Position numbers and translations under genes: made by a program. The notes beneath the pieces were generated by a model. The model was given only the letters and a program-made list of their open reading frames with translations. It searched no databases and was not told the DNA's origin. Shown in pieces: positions 1 to 8,976 of a stretch of DNA of 45,426 nt (positions are counted from its first letter, which is position 1; the number at the start of each line of letters is the position of its first letter). This DNA is from Promethearchaeota archaeon. Lineage in GTDB: Archaea > Asgardarchaeota > Lokiarchaeia > Sigyniarchaeales > SOKP01. The stretch lies in assembly GCA_019058015.1 (NCBI GenBank), contig JAHLWH010000232.1:1-45426 (forward strand), given 5' to 3'.

Positions 1-66
1 AAAGAAGCGGTTGAATTTATGAATAAAGCTAATAAATCATTATTAGAAGCATTTAAAATGGTATAA
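1..66 (+). CDS. C-terminal end of an upstream gene (partial)
   Basis: The frame starting at base 1 is open and ends with TAA at 64-66. It encodes 21 residues ending in LLEAFKMV. The start lies outside the window. The fragment is helical and charged but too short to assign to a family. It is on the same strand as the tRNA genes that follow. Confidence 0.6.
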   Translation, partial: KEAVEFMNKANKSLLEAFKMV

Positions 67-199
67 TATTGTAAAAATATTTAGCATTAATGTCTATAAT
101 ATAAATGGTTTAAGATTCTTTAAGATAGAGATAAAATATTTATTAAGATTAAACAATTTATAATAATAGCATTGGAATAGGAAAATATTAAAAAAAAGT

Positions 200-297
200 G
201 CCTCAGTTGCTTAGCCTGGTAGAGCGTTGCCTTGGTATCAAATCCGTAGGTTTAAACAGAAAGGCAAAGGTCGCGGGTCCGACTCCCGCCTGAGGCT
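200..297 (+). tRNA. tRNA-Thr(GGT) with an intron
   Basis: The acceptor stem GCCTCAG (200-206) pairs with CTGAGGC (290-296), with U73 as discriminator. The T arm is GCGGG / TCCGACT / CCCGC at 273-289. The anticodon stem TTGCC (227-231) pairs with GGCAA (263-267). The loop reads T T GGT A, so the anticodon is GGT at 234-236. An extra ~24 nt at about 238-261 interrupts the loop between positions 37 and 38, the usual archaeal intron site. No CCA is encoded. Identity as Thr rests on the anticodon read from this fold. Confidence 0.85.
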
Positions 298-312
298 CAA
301 TATTCGAAGGAA

Positions 313-450
313 GTCGGTGTGGCTAAGCTTGGTTAGTAAAGCGCTAAAAAGCGTTAGCGCCAACAAGCGCCAGACTCATAATCTCTTATAAAGAATTGGG
401 TCAGAAAATAAGACATCTGGAGATCGCGGGCTCGAATCCCGCCACCGACA
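313..450 (+). tRNA. tRNA with CAT anticodon (Met or Ile2), apparently two introns
   Basis: The acceptor stem GTCGGTG (313-319) pairs with CACCGAC (443-449), discriminator A450. The T arm is GCGGG / CTCGAAT / CCCGC (426-442). The D stem GCT (322-324) pairs with AGC (340-342). The anticodon stem CCAGA (370-374) pairs with TCTGG (416-420), with the loop starting CTCATA, giving anticodon CAT at 377-379. A ~34-nt insert (about 381-414) sits at the canonical 37/38 site. A second insert of ~26 nt (about 343-369) sits between the D stem and the anticodon stem and begins within a perfect 7-bp hairpin (341-347 with 354-360). Removing both gives a normal 78-nt tRNA. The anticodon stem lacks the G-C run of initiators, so it is elongator Met or the Ile tRNA that reads AUA. 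Confidence 0.8.
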
Positions 451-519
451 CTTTTTTTATAATATTCTACATATCCTCAAACATTAACTTTTAATAATCT
501 GTAATCAATATTTTTTGAT

Positions 520-2082
520 ATGGATAATCTAAATAAAATCTCCTTTTTGGATTCTATTTCCAGTTCCCAAATGGCTTCAGAGGATAATAATTCTGAATGG
601 TTGGGTATTCCCAAGAATTTATTAATGGAATGTGCAGGTTATTCATTCACTCAAAAGATTATTGAACATTATAATTTGAAGCCATATCAACGAGTTGTTA
701 TATTTTCTGGTCTTGGTAATAATGGTGGTGATAGTTTTGTTATTGCCCGTCATTTATCGAGTATGAAAATTTATATCGATTTAATTTTAGTGGGATTACC
801 TGAGAAAATAAGAACAGAGGAATCGCGATTAAATTGGAATATTATTCAAAATTTAAGTTTAGCTATTCAAATTAGAATTATAAAAGATTCTTCTGAATTT
901 AAAAAGCTTCAAGTAGAATTAAAAAAAATTAAAATTGACTTAATAATTGATGGACTGCTAGGAACTGGCATTAAAGGAAAGATACGAGAACCAATATCTT
1001 CTGCTATTGATCTAATTAATGATTTTCAATCTCAAGGGAAAAATATAGCCTCTATTGACGTTCCCTCTGGAATGAATCCAGATACTGGAAATATTTTAGA
1101 TAAAGCGGGTAAAGCTGATTTTGTTGTGACCTTCCATAAATTAAAAAAAGGGCTGAATGAAAACACAGAATATATAAAAAAAGTTGAAGTAAGTCCAATT
1201 GGAATACCGCTTGAGGCAAATCTTTTCGTTGGTAAGGGCGACTTGATACCAACAGTTAAAATTCACCCCGAATCTTCGCATAAAGGTGAAAACGGAAAAG
1301 TATTAGTAATTGGAGGGAGTAAAGAATATTCTGGGGCACCCGCATTAGCATCTTTAGCAGCAATTAAAATGGGAGTTGATTTAGTAAGAACTTTTGTACC
1401 AAGTTCAATTTCTGAAATTGTAAAAAAATATTCCCCTAATTTGATCGTAAATTACGGGACTGGAGATTATATTTCTATTGAACATTTATCTTCTCTAAAA
1501 GAATTGATTGAATGGGCTGATGTAATTTTATTAGGACCAGGAATGGGAATTAATGATATTACTCAAGAAGCGGTTTTAAAAATATTAACATTTTTAGCCG
1601 ATATAAATAAATCTTGTGTTATTGATGCAGATGCATTAAAATTAATTAAAAATAACCTTGAATTAATACAACGTTCTAATATAGTATTAACACCGCATGA
1701 AGGAGAATTAAAAATAATGACTGGAATATCTCTACCACCTATGAAAAATCTTATTGAAAGGTTAGAGAGTGTTTTAAGAATTGCGGAAAGATATAAAGCG
1801 ACATTTTTAGTTAAAGGGAAGTTTGATTTTATATCTAACGGTATTGATAGAAAAATCAATCGAACAGGATGCTCCCAAATGACTGTAGGTGGAACGGGTG
1901 ATGTCCTTGCAGGGATATGTGCCGCATTCTTGTCTATGGAAAATAAAGCTTTCGAATCAGCATGTTCAGCAGCTTTTATAAATGGTTTATCTGGTGAATT
2001 ATGTTTAGAGGAAATTGGTAATTATTTCAATTCCCTCAATTTGATAAATAAAATTCCACTAACTTTAAAAAAAATATTATAA
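520..2082 (+). CDS. nnr: Bifunctional NAD(P)H-hydrate epimerase / ADP-dependent NAD(P)HX dehydratase
   Basis: This protein repairs hydrated NAD(P)H. The N-terminal YjeF domain (about 1-230) epimerises NAD(P)HX, and the C-terminal ribokinase-like domain (about 240-520) dehydrates the S form using ADP or ATP. The N domain shows GLGNNGGDSFVIARHL and DGLLGTGIKGKIREP. The C domain shows GGSKEYSGAPALA, LGPGMG, DADALKLI, LTPHEGELKIM and GGTGDVLAGI, which are the nucleotide-binding and catalytic motifs of the family. The length of 520 residues is normal for the fused form. The ATG at 520 is the first in frame after the upstream tRNA. It is a cytosolic housekeeping gene. Confidence 0.95.
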   Translation: MDNLNKISFLDSISSSQMASEDNNSEWLGIPKNLLMECAGYSFTQKIIEHYNLKPYQRVVIFSGLGNNGGDSFVIARHLSSMKIYIDLILVGLPEKIRTEESRLNWNIIQNLSLAIQIRIIKDSSEFKKLQVELKKIKIDLIIDGLLGTGIKGKIREPISSAIDLINDFQSQGKNIASIDVPSGMNPDTGNILDKAGKADFVVTFHKLKKGLNENTEYIKKVEVSPIGIPLEANLFVGKGDLIPTVKIHPESSHKGENGKVLVIGGSKEYSGAPALASLAAIKMGVDLVRTFVPSSISEIVKKYSPNLIVNYGTGDYISIEHLSSLKELIEWADVILLGPGMGINDITQEAVLKILTFLADINKSCVIDADALKLIKNNLELIQRSNIVLTPHEGELKIMTGISLPPMKNLIERLESVLRIAERYKATFLVKGKFDFISNGIDRKINRTGCSQMTVGGTGDVLAGICAAFLSMENKAFESACSAAFINGLSGELCLEEIGNYFNSLNLINKIPLTLKKIL

Positions 2083-2201
2083 AATTCATTAAATCTCCAA
2101 TCTTTTTGGTACATAAAATTTTATATATTTCTAAATTATTATAATAAATAGTAAAGAATAAAAAAATAATCATTATAAGAATAGCAAGGAATAGGGTTAA
2201 A

Positions 2202-3023
2202 ATGGTTCAAGTCTTCAAAATTTTAGATACTGGGGAAACTCAAGAAATAAAAGATACTGGGATGCCAATTAAAGATATCCTAGACATTTCTGAAGTATAT
2301 ATTATAATCAGCGAACATCGCGATAAAACAATTTGGTTATGGAAAGGTGCAAAATCATCGGTTAGAAGAAAATTTATAGGAGCCCAGAAGTCGCAGGATA
2401 TTCGAGGGCAGGTCGGAATGCAATATTCAGTGTTTCCTGTAGACCAAGGCGAGGAAAAACCAGATTTTATAAAAGCTATTGGCGGCAATCCTAGTGAAGG
2501 ATTTGCGAGAGAAATTAAAGATGATAGTGATGGAATAGAGACTCATCCATTAAGGCAAAAACAAATTTTTGAACCACCAAGAGCAGCGGAAGGGATGAAA
2601 ATAGGACTATCACCTCAGGCTCAAGCTGGAATAGGCCCTTTATATACTGGAGAGGAATCAATGTCTAAATATTTAACACCGACTACTGTTGATTTTAAAT
2701 CGGTGATGCAAAAATTAGAAGAAATTGCTACTCCGGAAGGTTTCGAAAGAGAAATGATAATTATTGGCTCTCAAACCTTTGCAGTTATCGAAAAAGTTCA
2801 AACATTTTTGGGTAAAAAACAGGTCGAGAAAGTTATTGAGCGTATTAGTTCAATCCCTGAAGGTGTTTTTTTCGCTGAAGGTTATACGCCTCGGATTTTA
2901 TCAGAAAATGGAAAAGTATTGGCCATAGAATTTTTAAAAAAATCAAATAGTAATGAAAGTAGTAGTCCTAATAAAAAGAATATCTTGAAAAATCAAATAA
3001 AACAACAATTAGGTTCATCTTAA
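2202..3023 (+). CDS. Gelsolin-like domain protein
   Basis: Residues 1 to about 95 look like one gelsolin/villin repeat: an acidic segment, then TIWLWKGAKSSVRRKFIGA and a following helix (SQDIRGQVGMQ), ending near VFPVDQGEEKPDF. This matches the W-x-G...R/K-x-x-A core of gelsolin repeats found in Asgard proteins. A charged linker (about 95-165) precedes a second domain (about 165-250) that I do not recognise. The tail is Lys/Asn/Ser-rich. Asgard gelsolins bind actin and can sever or sequester it, but this one has a single clear repeat, so an adaptor or regulatory role is equally possible. It is followed on the same strand by Roadblock and VWA genes. Confidence 0.72.
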   Translation: MVQVFKILDTGETQEIKDTGMPIKDILDISEVYIIISEHRDKTIWLWKGAKSSVRRKFIGAQKSQDIRGQVGMQYSVFPVDQGEEKPDFIKAIGGNPSEGFAREIKDDSDGIETHPLRQKQIFEPPRAAEGMKIGLSPQAQAGIGPLYTGEESMSKYLTPTTVDFKSVMQKLEEIATPEGFEREMIIIGSQTFAVIEKVQTFLGKKQVEKVIERISSIPEGVFFAEGYTPRILSENGKVLAIEFLKKSNSNESSSPNKKNILKNQIKQQLGSS

Positions 3024-3119
3024 TAACAAGAATTAAAATAAAAGATATTTACAAAAAAATATTGAATCATTTTAATTATATTTCATAAAATTTATTAAAT
3101 TTCAAAATAAAATCTAATA

Positions 3120-3512
3120 ATGAGCGATTTAACACCACAAGAAGCTCAGAATTTATCCGAGTTCTTAGGAAATATCACTGAACATACTGATTTGGAAGCA
3201 TTGGCGTTAGTTACACGAGAAGGTTTAAGACTTGCTTTTTCTTGCGTTCCAGGCTATAATATCAATCCGGATTTATTTTCCTCAATGAGTGCTGTGGTTA
3301 TGAAAAGCGGTGAAGATGCTATTCAATCACTTGAATATAATGATCTTCTTGAAGTAATTCTTCGAGGCGATAATGCCTTCATAATTTTAAGCAACGCTGG
3401 ACGATTCTTCCTAATGGGTGCATCTCGAGAAATAAAAGATTTGGGAAAAATTGTCTCTGTTTTTAGATATTATGCTAAAGAAATCTCTAAAAGGTATCCA
3501 AAATTATCTTAA
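3120..3512 (+). CDS. Roadblock/LC7 domain protein
   Basis: A 130-residue single-domain protein with the Roadblock/LC7 pattern: an N-terminal helix (EAQNLSEFLGNI), then ALALVTREGLRLAFS, a central helix with MSAVVMKSGEDAIQSL, a strand LLEVILRGDNAFIILS and the final strand/helix. Such proteins form dimers that act as platforms or GAP-like regulators for small Ras-like GTPases (MglB, Ragulator, dynein light chain). Asgard genomes carry many. No small GTPase gene is visible in the window, so the partner is unknown. The ATG at 3120 follows the gelsolin-like gene by 96 nt and may be co-transcribed with it. Confidence 0.85.
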   Translation: MSDLTPQEAQNLSEFLGNITEHTDLEALALVTREGLRLAFSCVPGYNINPDLFSSMSAVVMKSGEDAIQSLEYNDLLEVILRGDNAFIILSNAGRFFLMGASREIKDLGKIVSVFRYYAKEISKRYPKLS

Positions 3513-3767
3513 AATTACCTAATTCTTTAATTATTTAAGGAAAATAATGTAATTTTGCGTTAAGCAGATTTATTTAATTTTATTACTTTTTTTAAAATAC
3601 ACAAGACATATATTTTAAAATTTTATTAATAATGAGTAGAAGTCCGTTTAAAATTTTTTAATGATTAAAAATAAATTATAAATAATAATTCTAACATTTT
3701 ATACTAATGAATATTTATTATGTTCTCAAAGGAATAAAATAATGAGTAATATTATAAAGGGTTAATC

Positions 3768-5933
3768 ATGTCTAAAGAACCATTAATGTTATTTGTTGAG
3801 GTTTTTGATTCAGATTCTGGAAAAGTAATAATTTCTAATGAGAATCTTGAAAAATTAAGTGTTAAGAATGGAGATATTGTTGAAGTTATAGATACGGATA
3901 CAAATAAAACTATATCAGCATTTATTGAGGGCTCTACAGAGGTTCTTGAATTTGCTGGTAAATTCTCTAAATTGATATGTGATAAATTGGGTTTTAAAGG
4001 AGTAGAATTAGGTATTCAAGTAAAATCTGATATTACCACATCTCTTGAGCTCACTCCATCTGGAAAAATTCCAGTTCAAGAAGCTCCACATGCTGAAATA
4101 AAACCCCCAAAAATTGAATTCGATATTGAACAGCAGCAAATAACAAAACCTCAAACACCCACTTATGCACCTCCAAAGCCACAAGCACCAACTCCTAGAA
4201 TTACTCCCCCACCTTCCCCACCTGGATTAACTCCAACCCCTCCACCGCCTTCACATCCATCACCAACCTATGCACCTCCAAAGCCGCAAATGCCAACACC
4301 TGGATTAACGCCCACACCACAACCACCTCAACTAGATCAATCAGGAATCCAACCAAGTGGATTACCCGAAACTGAAGTAACTCCCATGTACCCTAATCAA
4401 ATTGATGTATATACTCTGCAGACTCAAAAAAGTGGAATAATTTTAACACCAAAAATAATCGATGGTATGGAAGGAAGGATTCAACTAAGTGAAAATAATC
4501 TTAGAAAACTAGGATTAGGTGTAGGAATGTTAATTGCATGGGAAGATCCTTTAACACGATCTATAAGTTCAGCAAGAATTTCTATGGGTCTTAATGTTCC
4601 AGAAAATCAAATCATAATGGATCAAAATACAAAAGAAGATAGTAATATCCTCTCTGATCAAGTTGTAGTGTATTCTACTGAACCACCCATTCAGAAAATG
4701 GAGCAAATTTCCCTAGAAGTTAATTCAAAACCTGAACTTAATGGATTTTGTCAAGTCAGCCCTAGGATAATGCATTCACTATCTATGCAACCTGGTGTTA
4801 TCATTGCTTTTGAAGACGAATTAACTGGTGCTATTGGAGCCGCAAAAGTTCAAATTGATGAAAGAATGCCTTCCAATCAAATTATTATTGATAGTGAGAT
4901 ATTAGAAGCATCCGGAATCGGTAGTTATGAAGTTATTGTAAGGAAAAACCCAAGGCAAATTATAAATCTACAATCAATAAATTTAGGTATAAGCCCAATT
5001 AAAGGAGAAAATATGTGGGAACTTGTAAGTACAATACGTCAAAACGTTGAAGCTTTAAAAAATTGGCTTATGAATTATATAATATTTAAAGGAATTAAAT
5101 TACGATGGAATACAGCTAATATTGCATGTTCTGTAATTGATTGTATACCTGATTTAACGGGAGATATTTTTGCACAAATAACTCCAAATACTACACTAAG
5201 CTTGAGTCCAACGGGACTTATTCCGTTTAATGCTATATTAATTATTGACATTAGTAGAAGTATGATGGCGCGTGATGTGGAAATTAGAAATATTGCTCCT
5301 GCAATCGAAGGAATTAAGGCAGCTATGTATTCCCCCGAAATTCAAGAATTTCTGAAGAAATTTAAGGAAGGGATTTCAGTTCCACGTCGAATAGCAGCCG
5401 CTTTTGCAGCAGTTCTATTCTTAAGTGAGAAAGTTGGAAGAGGATTTGGAGAAAAAGTGAGTGTTATACGTTTTGCAGATGAATCTCAGGTATTACCCTT
5501 CCAAGGAGGGTTATATATGGACTCTGCCAGCGGAGAAAAGGGAATTCTTGAAGATTGCGCTCGAATGATTGTTGATAGAATTGGGAATGCTTATGGTCAA
5601 GCAACAAATATGGGTGCCGCTATGCTTGCAGGAAGGGAAGTTCTATATACTTTTGAACAAATAAATCCTGATCAGCCAACAATGATTGTACTTTTAACTG
5701 ATGGTGTCCCTACCGATGTAGATAATTTTCTTGAATCTATTAAACAATTCAGTGAAAATCCAAACGTTGTAATATATATCGTAGGATTGGGTAATCCTGA
5801 TGATAAACTAATGAATAGAGCTGCATCATTATGCGGCGGGGAGTATTTTAAACCGAATGATGCCGGAGAATTATTAATCTGGTACTCAAAAAGGGCAAGA
5901 GATCTAACGGTAAAACTTAAAGCTCACAAATAG
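3768..5933 (+). CDS. VWA-domain protein with repeated beta-barrel-like modules and a proline-rich linker
   Basis: Residues 1-90 form a small beta-rich module (FVEVFDSDSGKVIISNENL ... VKNGDIVEV) resembling double-psi-barrel/AbrB-like folds, such as Cdc48 N-domains. About 105-200 is a Pro/Thr-rich linker with repeated TYAPPKPQ units. Two more related modules follow (about 213-305 and 310-400; each has a GRIQLSENNLRKLGLG-like segment and ends in NQIIxD). The C-terminal third is a von Willebrand A domain with a full metal site: DISRS (D494, S496, S498), a Thr in QATNMGAAM and an Asp in LLTDGVPTD. There is no signal peptide, so it is cytosolic. The design suggests a metal-dependent protein-binding scaffold. 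Its link to the gelsolin and Roadblock genes is by position only. Confidence 0.75.
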   Translation: MSKEPLMLFVEVFDSDSGKVIISNENLEKLSVKNGDIVEVIDTDTNKTISAFIEGSTEVLEFAGKFSKLICDKLGFKGVELGIQVKSDITTSLELTPSGKIPVQEAPHAEIKPPKIEFDIEQQQITKPQTPTYAPPKPQAPTPRITPPPSPPGLTPTPPPPSHPSPTYAPPKPQMPTPGLTPTPQPPQLDQSGIQPSGLPETEVTPMYPNQIDVYTLQTQKSGIILTPKIIDGMEGRIQLSENNLRKLGLGVGMLIAWEDPLTRSISSARISMGLNVPENQIIMDQNTKEDSNILSDQVVVYSTEPPIQKMEQISLEVNSKPELNGFCQVSPRIMHSLSMQPGVIIAFEDELTGAIGAAKVQIDERMPSNQIIIDSEILEASGIGSYEVIVRKNPRQIINLQSINLGISPIKGENMWELVSTIRQNVEALKNWLMNYIIFKGIKLRWNTANIACSVIDCIPDLTGDIFAQITPNTTLSLSPTGLIPFNAILIIDISRSMMARDVEIRNIAPAIEGIKAAMYSPEIQEFLKKFKEGISVPRRIAAAFAAVLFLSEKVGRGFGEKVSVIRFADESQVLPFQGGLYMDSASGEKGILEDCARMIVDRIGNAYGQATNMGAAMLAGREVLYTFEQINPDQPTMIVLLTDGVPTDVDNFLESIKQFSENPNVVIYIVGLGNPDDKLMNRAASLCGGEYFKPNDAGELLIWYSKRARDLTVKLKAHK

Positions 5934-6101
5934 TAGATATAAATGAAATAACCATAATTAAGAAAATTTTAATTTTTTTCATTAATTCTTATGATTTTAC
6001 TTAAGTAATGGCATTCTTCTACTCTACTTATATTTAAAAAGGATCTATTAAGAATTTCGATAGATATATTTTAATATTTAAATGAAAATTTCCTAAAATT
6101 T

Positions 6102-7640
6102 TTAGACTTTTACTTTTCCTGCTTGTTCAATTACTTTGGTTGGTGATTGTTGAATCATTAAATCTTCATACATATTGTTTTCTTTTAATTGAAGGCTAAT
6201 TATATCTTCAGTAACTCCCATAGTACGAAGCATTTGGTAACCATTTCTTATTACTGCTTTAATGAATCGTGGGATTTGTGGAAGCATCCAATTGAATTTG
6301 GAAAAGGGATTACAATAACGTTTTGCTATCATTTTGAGCCAATCTCTGCCCATATAATAATCAGCATAAGCTTCTGCCACTAACCCATACATCTCGTGAT
6401 TGCTTAATTGTTCTGTTCTCATCATAGAATGGAAAAGATCATAGTACTTATAGTTATTAGTTGTAATCATATTTTTACTCTTCATCTCGTCGTAAAAGGG
6501 AGTGCCAGGAAAGGCGGTAATTGGTGTAAATTGTACAAAAGTCAAATTAAGCGATTTTGTGAATGAAATATTTTGACGGACCATTTTTTTGGTTTCACCT
6601 GGATAACCAATTATAACGCCTCCAAAAATAGAAATGCCATGATCTTGCAGCATTTTAACAACTTTTATTATCTTAACAGGTGTAGTATTTATTTTACCCA
6701 TAGCATCAAGGCTTTGTTGATGAACAGATTCAATGCCAAGAAATACTTGTCTCATACCTGCCTTTTGCATAAGATCAACTAACCATGGATTTCGGTAAAG
6801 TGTATCGACTCTTGATTGGCAGCTAAAATAAAAATTATTTGGAAGCCCCGTCTGGATAATAGTATCCAAAATTTTTTTGGTACGTTTAGCTTTAATAGTA
6901 AAATTATCTTCACAGAAAAAAATAAAATTATGACCCAAATTCACATCATAAATTTCTTGCATGATTCTTTTTAGGCTTTTAGTTCGATACGAGATATGGT
7001 GGATGGGATCTTTCCACATTTTAATGATACAACAAAATTTACACGAGTGGGGGCATCCTCTTGATGTTTCAAGTTGAGCCACTCTTGTACCTAAATAAAT
7101 ATACTTTTTCCATTTTAATAAATCTCTTCTGGGCATAGGAAAATTATCTAAGTTCGTTTCTAATCTGCGATCCTTATTATGAATAACTTTCCCATTATTA
7201 TTTTTATAGGAAACACCATCTATTTCTTTTAATGCTACGTGATTTGGGTTTCCATCAATATAATCAATTATTTCTTTAAAAGTATGCTCACCTTCACCCC
7301 GAATTGCATAGTCAACGGATTGATGTTTAGCTACATAATCCGGATCGAGTGTTGGATGATATCCGCCAATAATTGTTGAACAACCCTGTTCTTTGGCCAT
7401 TTGTGCAACCTCAAACGCGTGATCTATTTGGGGTGTCATACTTGTAATCGCAACAACATCATGACGGTTTAATTCACGCCGAAACCTTTTTTCTTTAAAT
7501 TTATCAATTTTGAAATCAAATAATTTTGCGTCATGTTCAGGTACCATAGCAGCGATTGAAATAAGACTCAGTGGGGCCCCTTTAATAATCGCATCAAGCC
7601 CAGACTCAAGTCGAGCTGGATTAACATATAAGATTTTCAT
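6102..7640 (-). CDS. B12-binding-type radical SAM enzyme
   Basis: The N-terminal ~140 residues form a cobalamin-binding-like Rossmann domain (MKILYVNPARLESG, VAITSMTPQIDHAFEVA, IIGGYHPTLDP, AIRGEGEHTF). The radical SAM core follows, with RGCPHSCKFC giving the CxxxCxxC cluster site near residues 196-203. The C-terminal ~100 residues are helical and may bind substrate. The order matches class B radical SAM enzymes, which often methylate or join unactivated carbons; some act on archaeal or hopanoid lipids. The substrate cannot be read from sequence. I prefer the ATG at 7640, three codons inside a possible TTG start at 7649, because MKILYVNP is the usual beginning of the first strand. Confidence 0.82.
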   Translation of the reverse strand: MKILYVNPARLESGLDAIIKGAPLSLISIAAMVPEHDAKLFDFKIDKFKEKRFRRELNRHDVVAITSMTPQIDHAFEVAQMAKEQGCSTIIGGYHPTLDPDYVAKHQSVDYAIRGEGEHTFKEIIDYIDGNPNHVALKEIDGVSYKNNNGKVIHNKDRRLETNLDNFPMPRRDLLKWKKYIYLGTRVAQLETSRGCPHSCKFCCIIKMWKDPIHHISYRTKSLKRIMQEIYDVNLGHNFIFFCEDNFTIKAKRTKKILDTIIQTGLPNNFYFSCQSRVDTLYRNPWLVDLMQKAGMRQVFLGIESVHQQSLDAMGKINTTPVKIIKVVKMLQDHGISIFGGVIIGYPGETKKMVRQNISFTKSLNLTFVQFTPITAFPGTPFYDEMKSKNMITTNNYKYYDLFHSMMRTEQLSNHEMYGLVAEAYADYYMGRDWLKMIAKRYCNPFSKFNWMLPQIPRFIKAVIRNGYQMLRTMGVTEDIISLQLKENNMYEDLMIQQSPTKVIEQAGKVKV

Positions 7641-7797
7641 ACTACTCAAAATATTATTTATTTGTTAAATCTACATAAAAATCAATTTACTTAGAACATA
7701 TTAGTTAAAAAAAGTATTTAAACTTGTCTGTTCTACATACCTATAGAAATAAAAATTAGAAAAAAAGGAAAAGAAAAGGTTTGTAAAGTTCTATTCT

Positions 7798-8976
7798 CTA
7801 AATTTCAACGTCATACTCTAATTGGTCGATAATTTCTATTAGATCTAAGATTTCAAACCCCATGTTAAATATTTCATTTGCATCACTTAAATTTGTTCTA
7901 CAAAATGGACATGTTGAAGATACAATTGATGCCCCAGTTTCTTTTGCTTCTTCTAATCTTTCCTGTGATATTTCAACAGACCAATCTGGGTATCCAATTT
8001 TAACACCTCCTCCAGCACCACAACACCATGCGTGATTCCGATTTCGCCTCATTTCTACAAAATTAATTCCAGGAATCTGTTTATATACATCTCTTGGGAT
8101 TTCATATATGCCAGAATGTCTGCCTAAATGACATGGATCGTGATAGGTCACAGTTTTATTGTAGTTTGATTTGAATTTTAATTTTCCTTTATCTAATAAT
8201 TCCTTAAGCAGTTCAGCAGTATGATATAGTTCAAAATCATAATTAACACCAAATTTTTCAAAATCATTCTTTAATGTTCGATAACACCCAGCACAGGAAG
8301 TAATTACCCTGAATGCACCCGCTTCTTTTATCTTTTCTATATTATAATTCATAAATTCTTTTGAAATCGAAATTTGACCCGTTCTTATCATGGGAGATGT
8401 ACAACAATGTTCATCGATTAGTGTAAAATCAATATTTGCCCTTTTGAGAAAGTTTAATGTTGCATCTCTTAAGGATTGTTGGCGATAATTTGAAGTGCAT
8501 CCAATATAATATACCCATTCTGCTTTATCGGGTAAATCATATTTTTTCTTTAGCTCTTCATTATCAGAATTTGGTTCATCATAAGGATTAAATTTTTTAA
8601 TAGCTCGCTCAATTAGTTTTTCTTGGTTTTGGGCTGGACCGATATGTTTAACTGCTAACTCTCTCAAGGCTTCTATCATATTAACAATATAATCTGCATG
8701 TGGTGCTTGACATGCATCCATGCAAGCTCCACAAGTAGGGCATGCAAAAATGGCATCCTTTAAATCATCGCTCCATTCTAAATCTCCATTTAATACTCCA
8801 CGTATAGTTCTTATCTTTCCAGATGCCCAAAACGATTCAAACAGGAATTTTTCACCAGAAGGACATGATGGTTCAAAAGTCTTATATCCATACTTACAAG
8901 TGCTACACTTGATACATCTTTCAAAAGCCATCTCTAAATATTCTTTTCCCATTAAACTATTATCTATTTCCACCAT
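7798..8976 (-). CDS. (Fe-S)-binding oxidoreductase, GlcF/HdrD type
   Basis: The N-terminus has two [4Fe-4S] ferredoxin motifs: C21xxC24xxC27 with C38, and CPTCGACMDAC (C79, C82, C85, C89). The C-terminal part carries two CCG-type domains: CCTSPMIRTG and CAGCYRTL, then HDPCHLGRHSG, WCCGAGGG and STCPFC. This is the architecture of glycolate oxidase GlcF and heterodisulfide reductase HdrD, which pass electrons between a flavoprotein and a quinone, thiol or other carrier. The gene begins immediately after the stop of the FAD oxidase gene (8977), so the two are surely co-translated and form one complex. No membrane segment is seen. Confidence 0.88.
   Translation of the reverse strand: MVEIDNSLMGKEYLEMAFERCIKCSTCKYGYKTFEPSCPSGEKFLFESFWASGKIRTIRGVLNGDLEWSDDLKDAIFACPTCGACMDACQAPHADYIVNMIEALRELAVKHIGPAQNQEKLIERAIKKFNPYDEPNSDNEELKKKYDLPDKAEWVYYIGCTSNYRQQSLRDATLNFLKRANIDFTLIDEHCCTSPMIRTGQISISKEFMNYNIEKIKEAGAFRVITSCAGCYRTLKNDFEKFGVNYDFELYHTAELLKELLDKGKLKFKSNYNKTVTYHDPCHLGRHSGIYEIPRDVYKQIPGINFVEMRRNRNHAWCCGAGGGVKIGYPDWSVEISQERLEEAKETGASIVSSTCPFCRTNLSDANEIFNMGFEILDLIEIIDQLEYDVEI

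Noticed and set aside
313-450. Initiator tRNA-Met
   Set aside because: The anticodon stem CCAGA/TCTGG lacks the G-C run next to the loop that marks initiators.
4141-4340. Proline-rich repeat as a DNA repeat or CRISPR-like array
   Set aside because: The repetition is in frame, imperfect and explained by a Pro-rich protein linker. There are no regular spacers. No CRISPR array was seen anywhere in the window.
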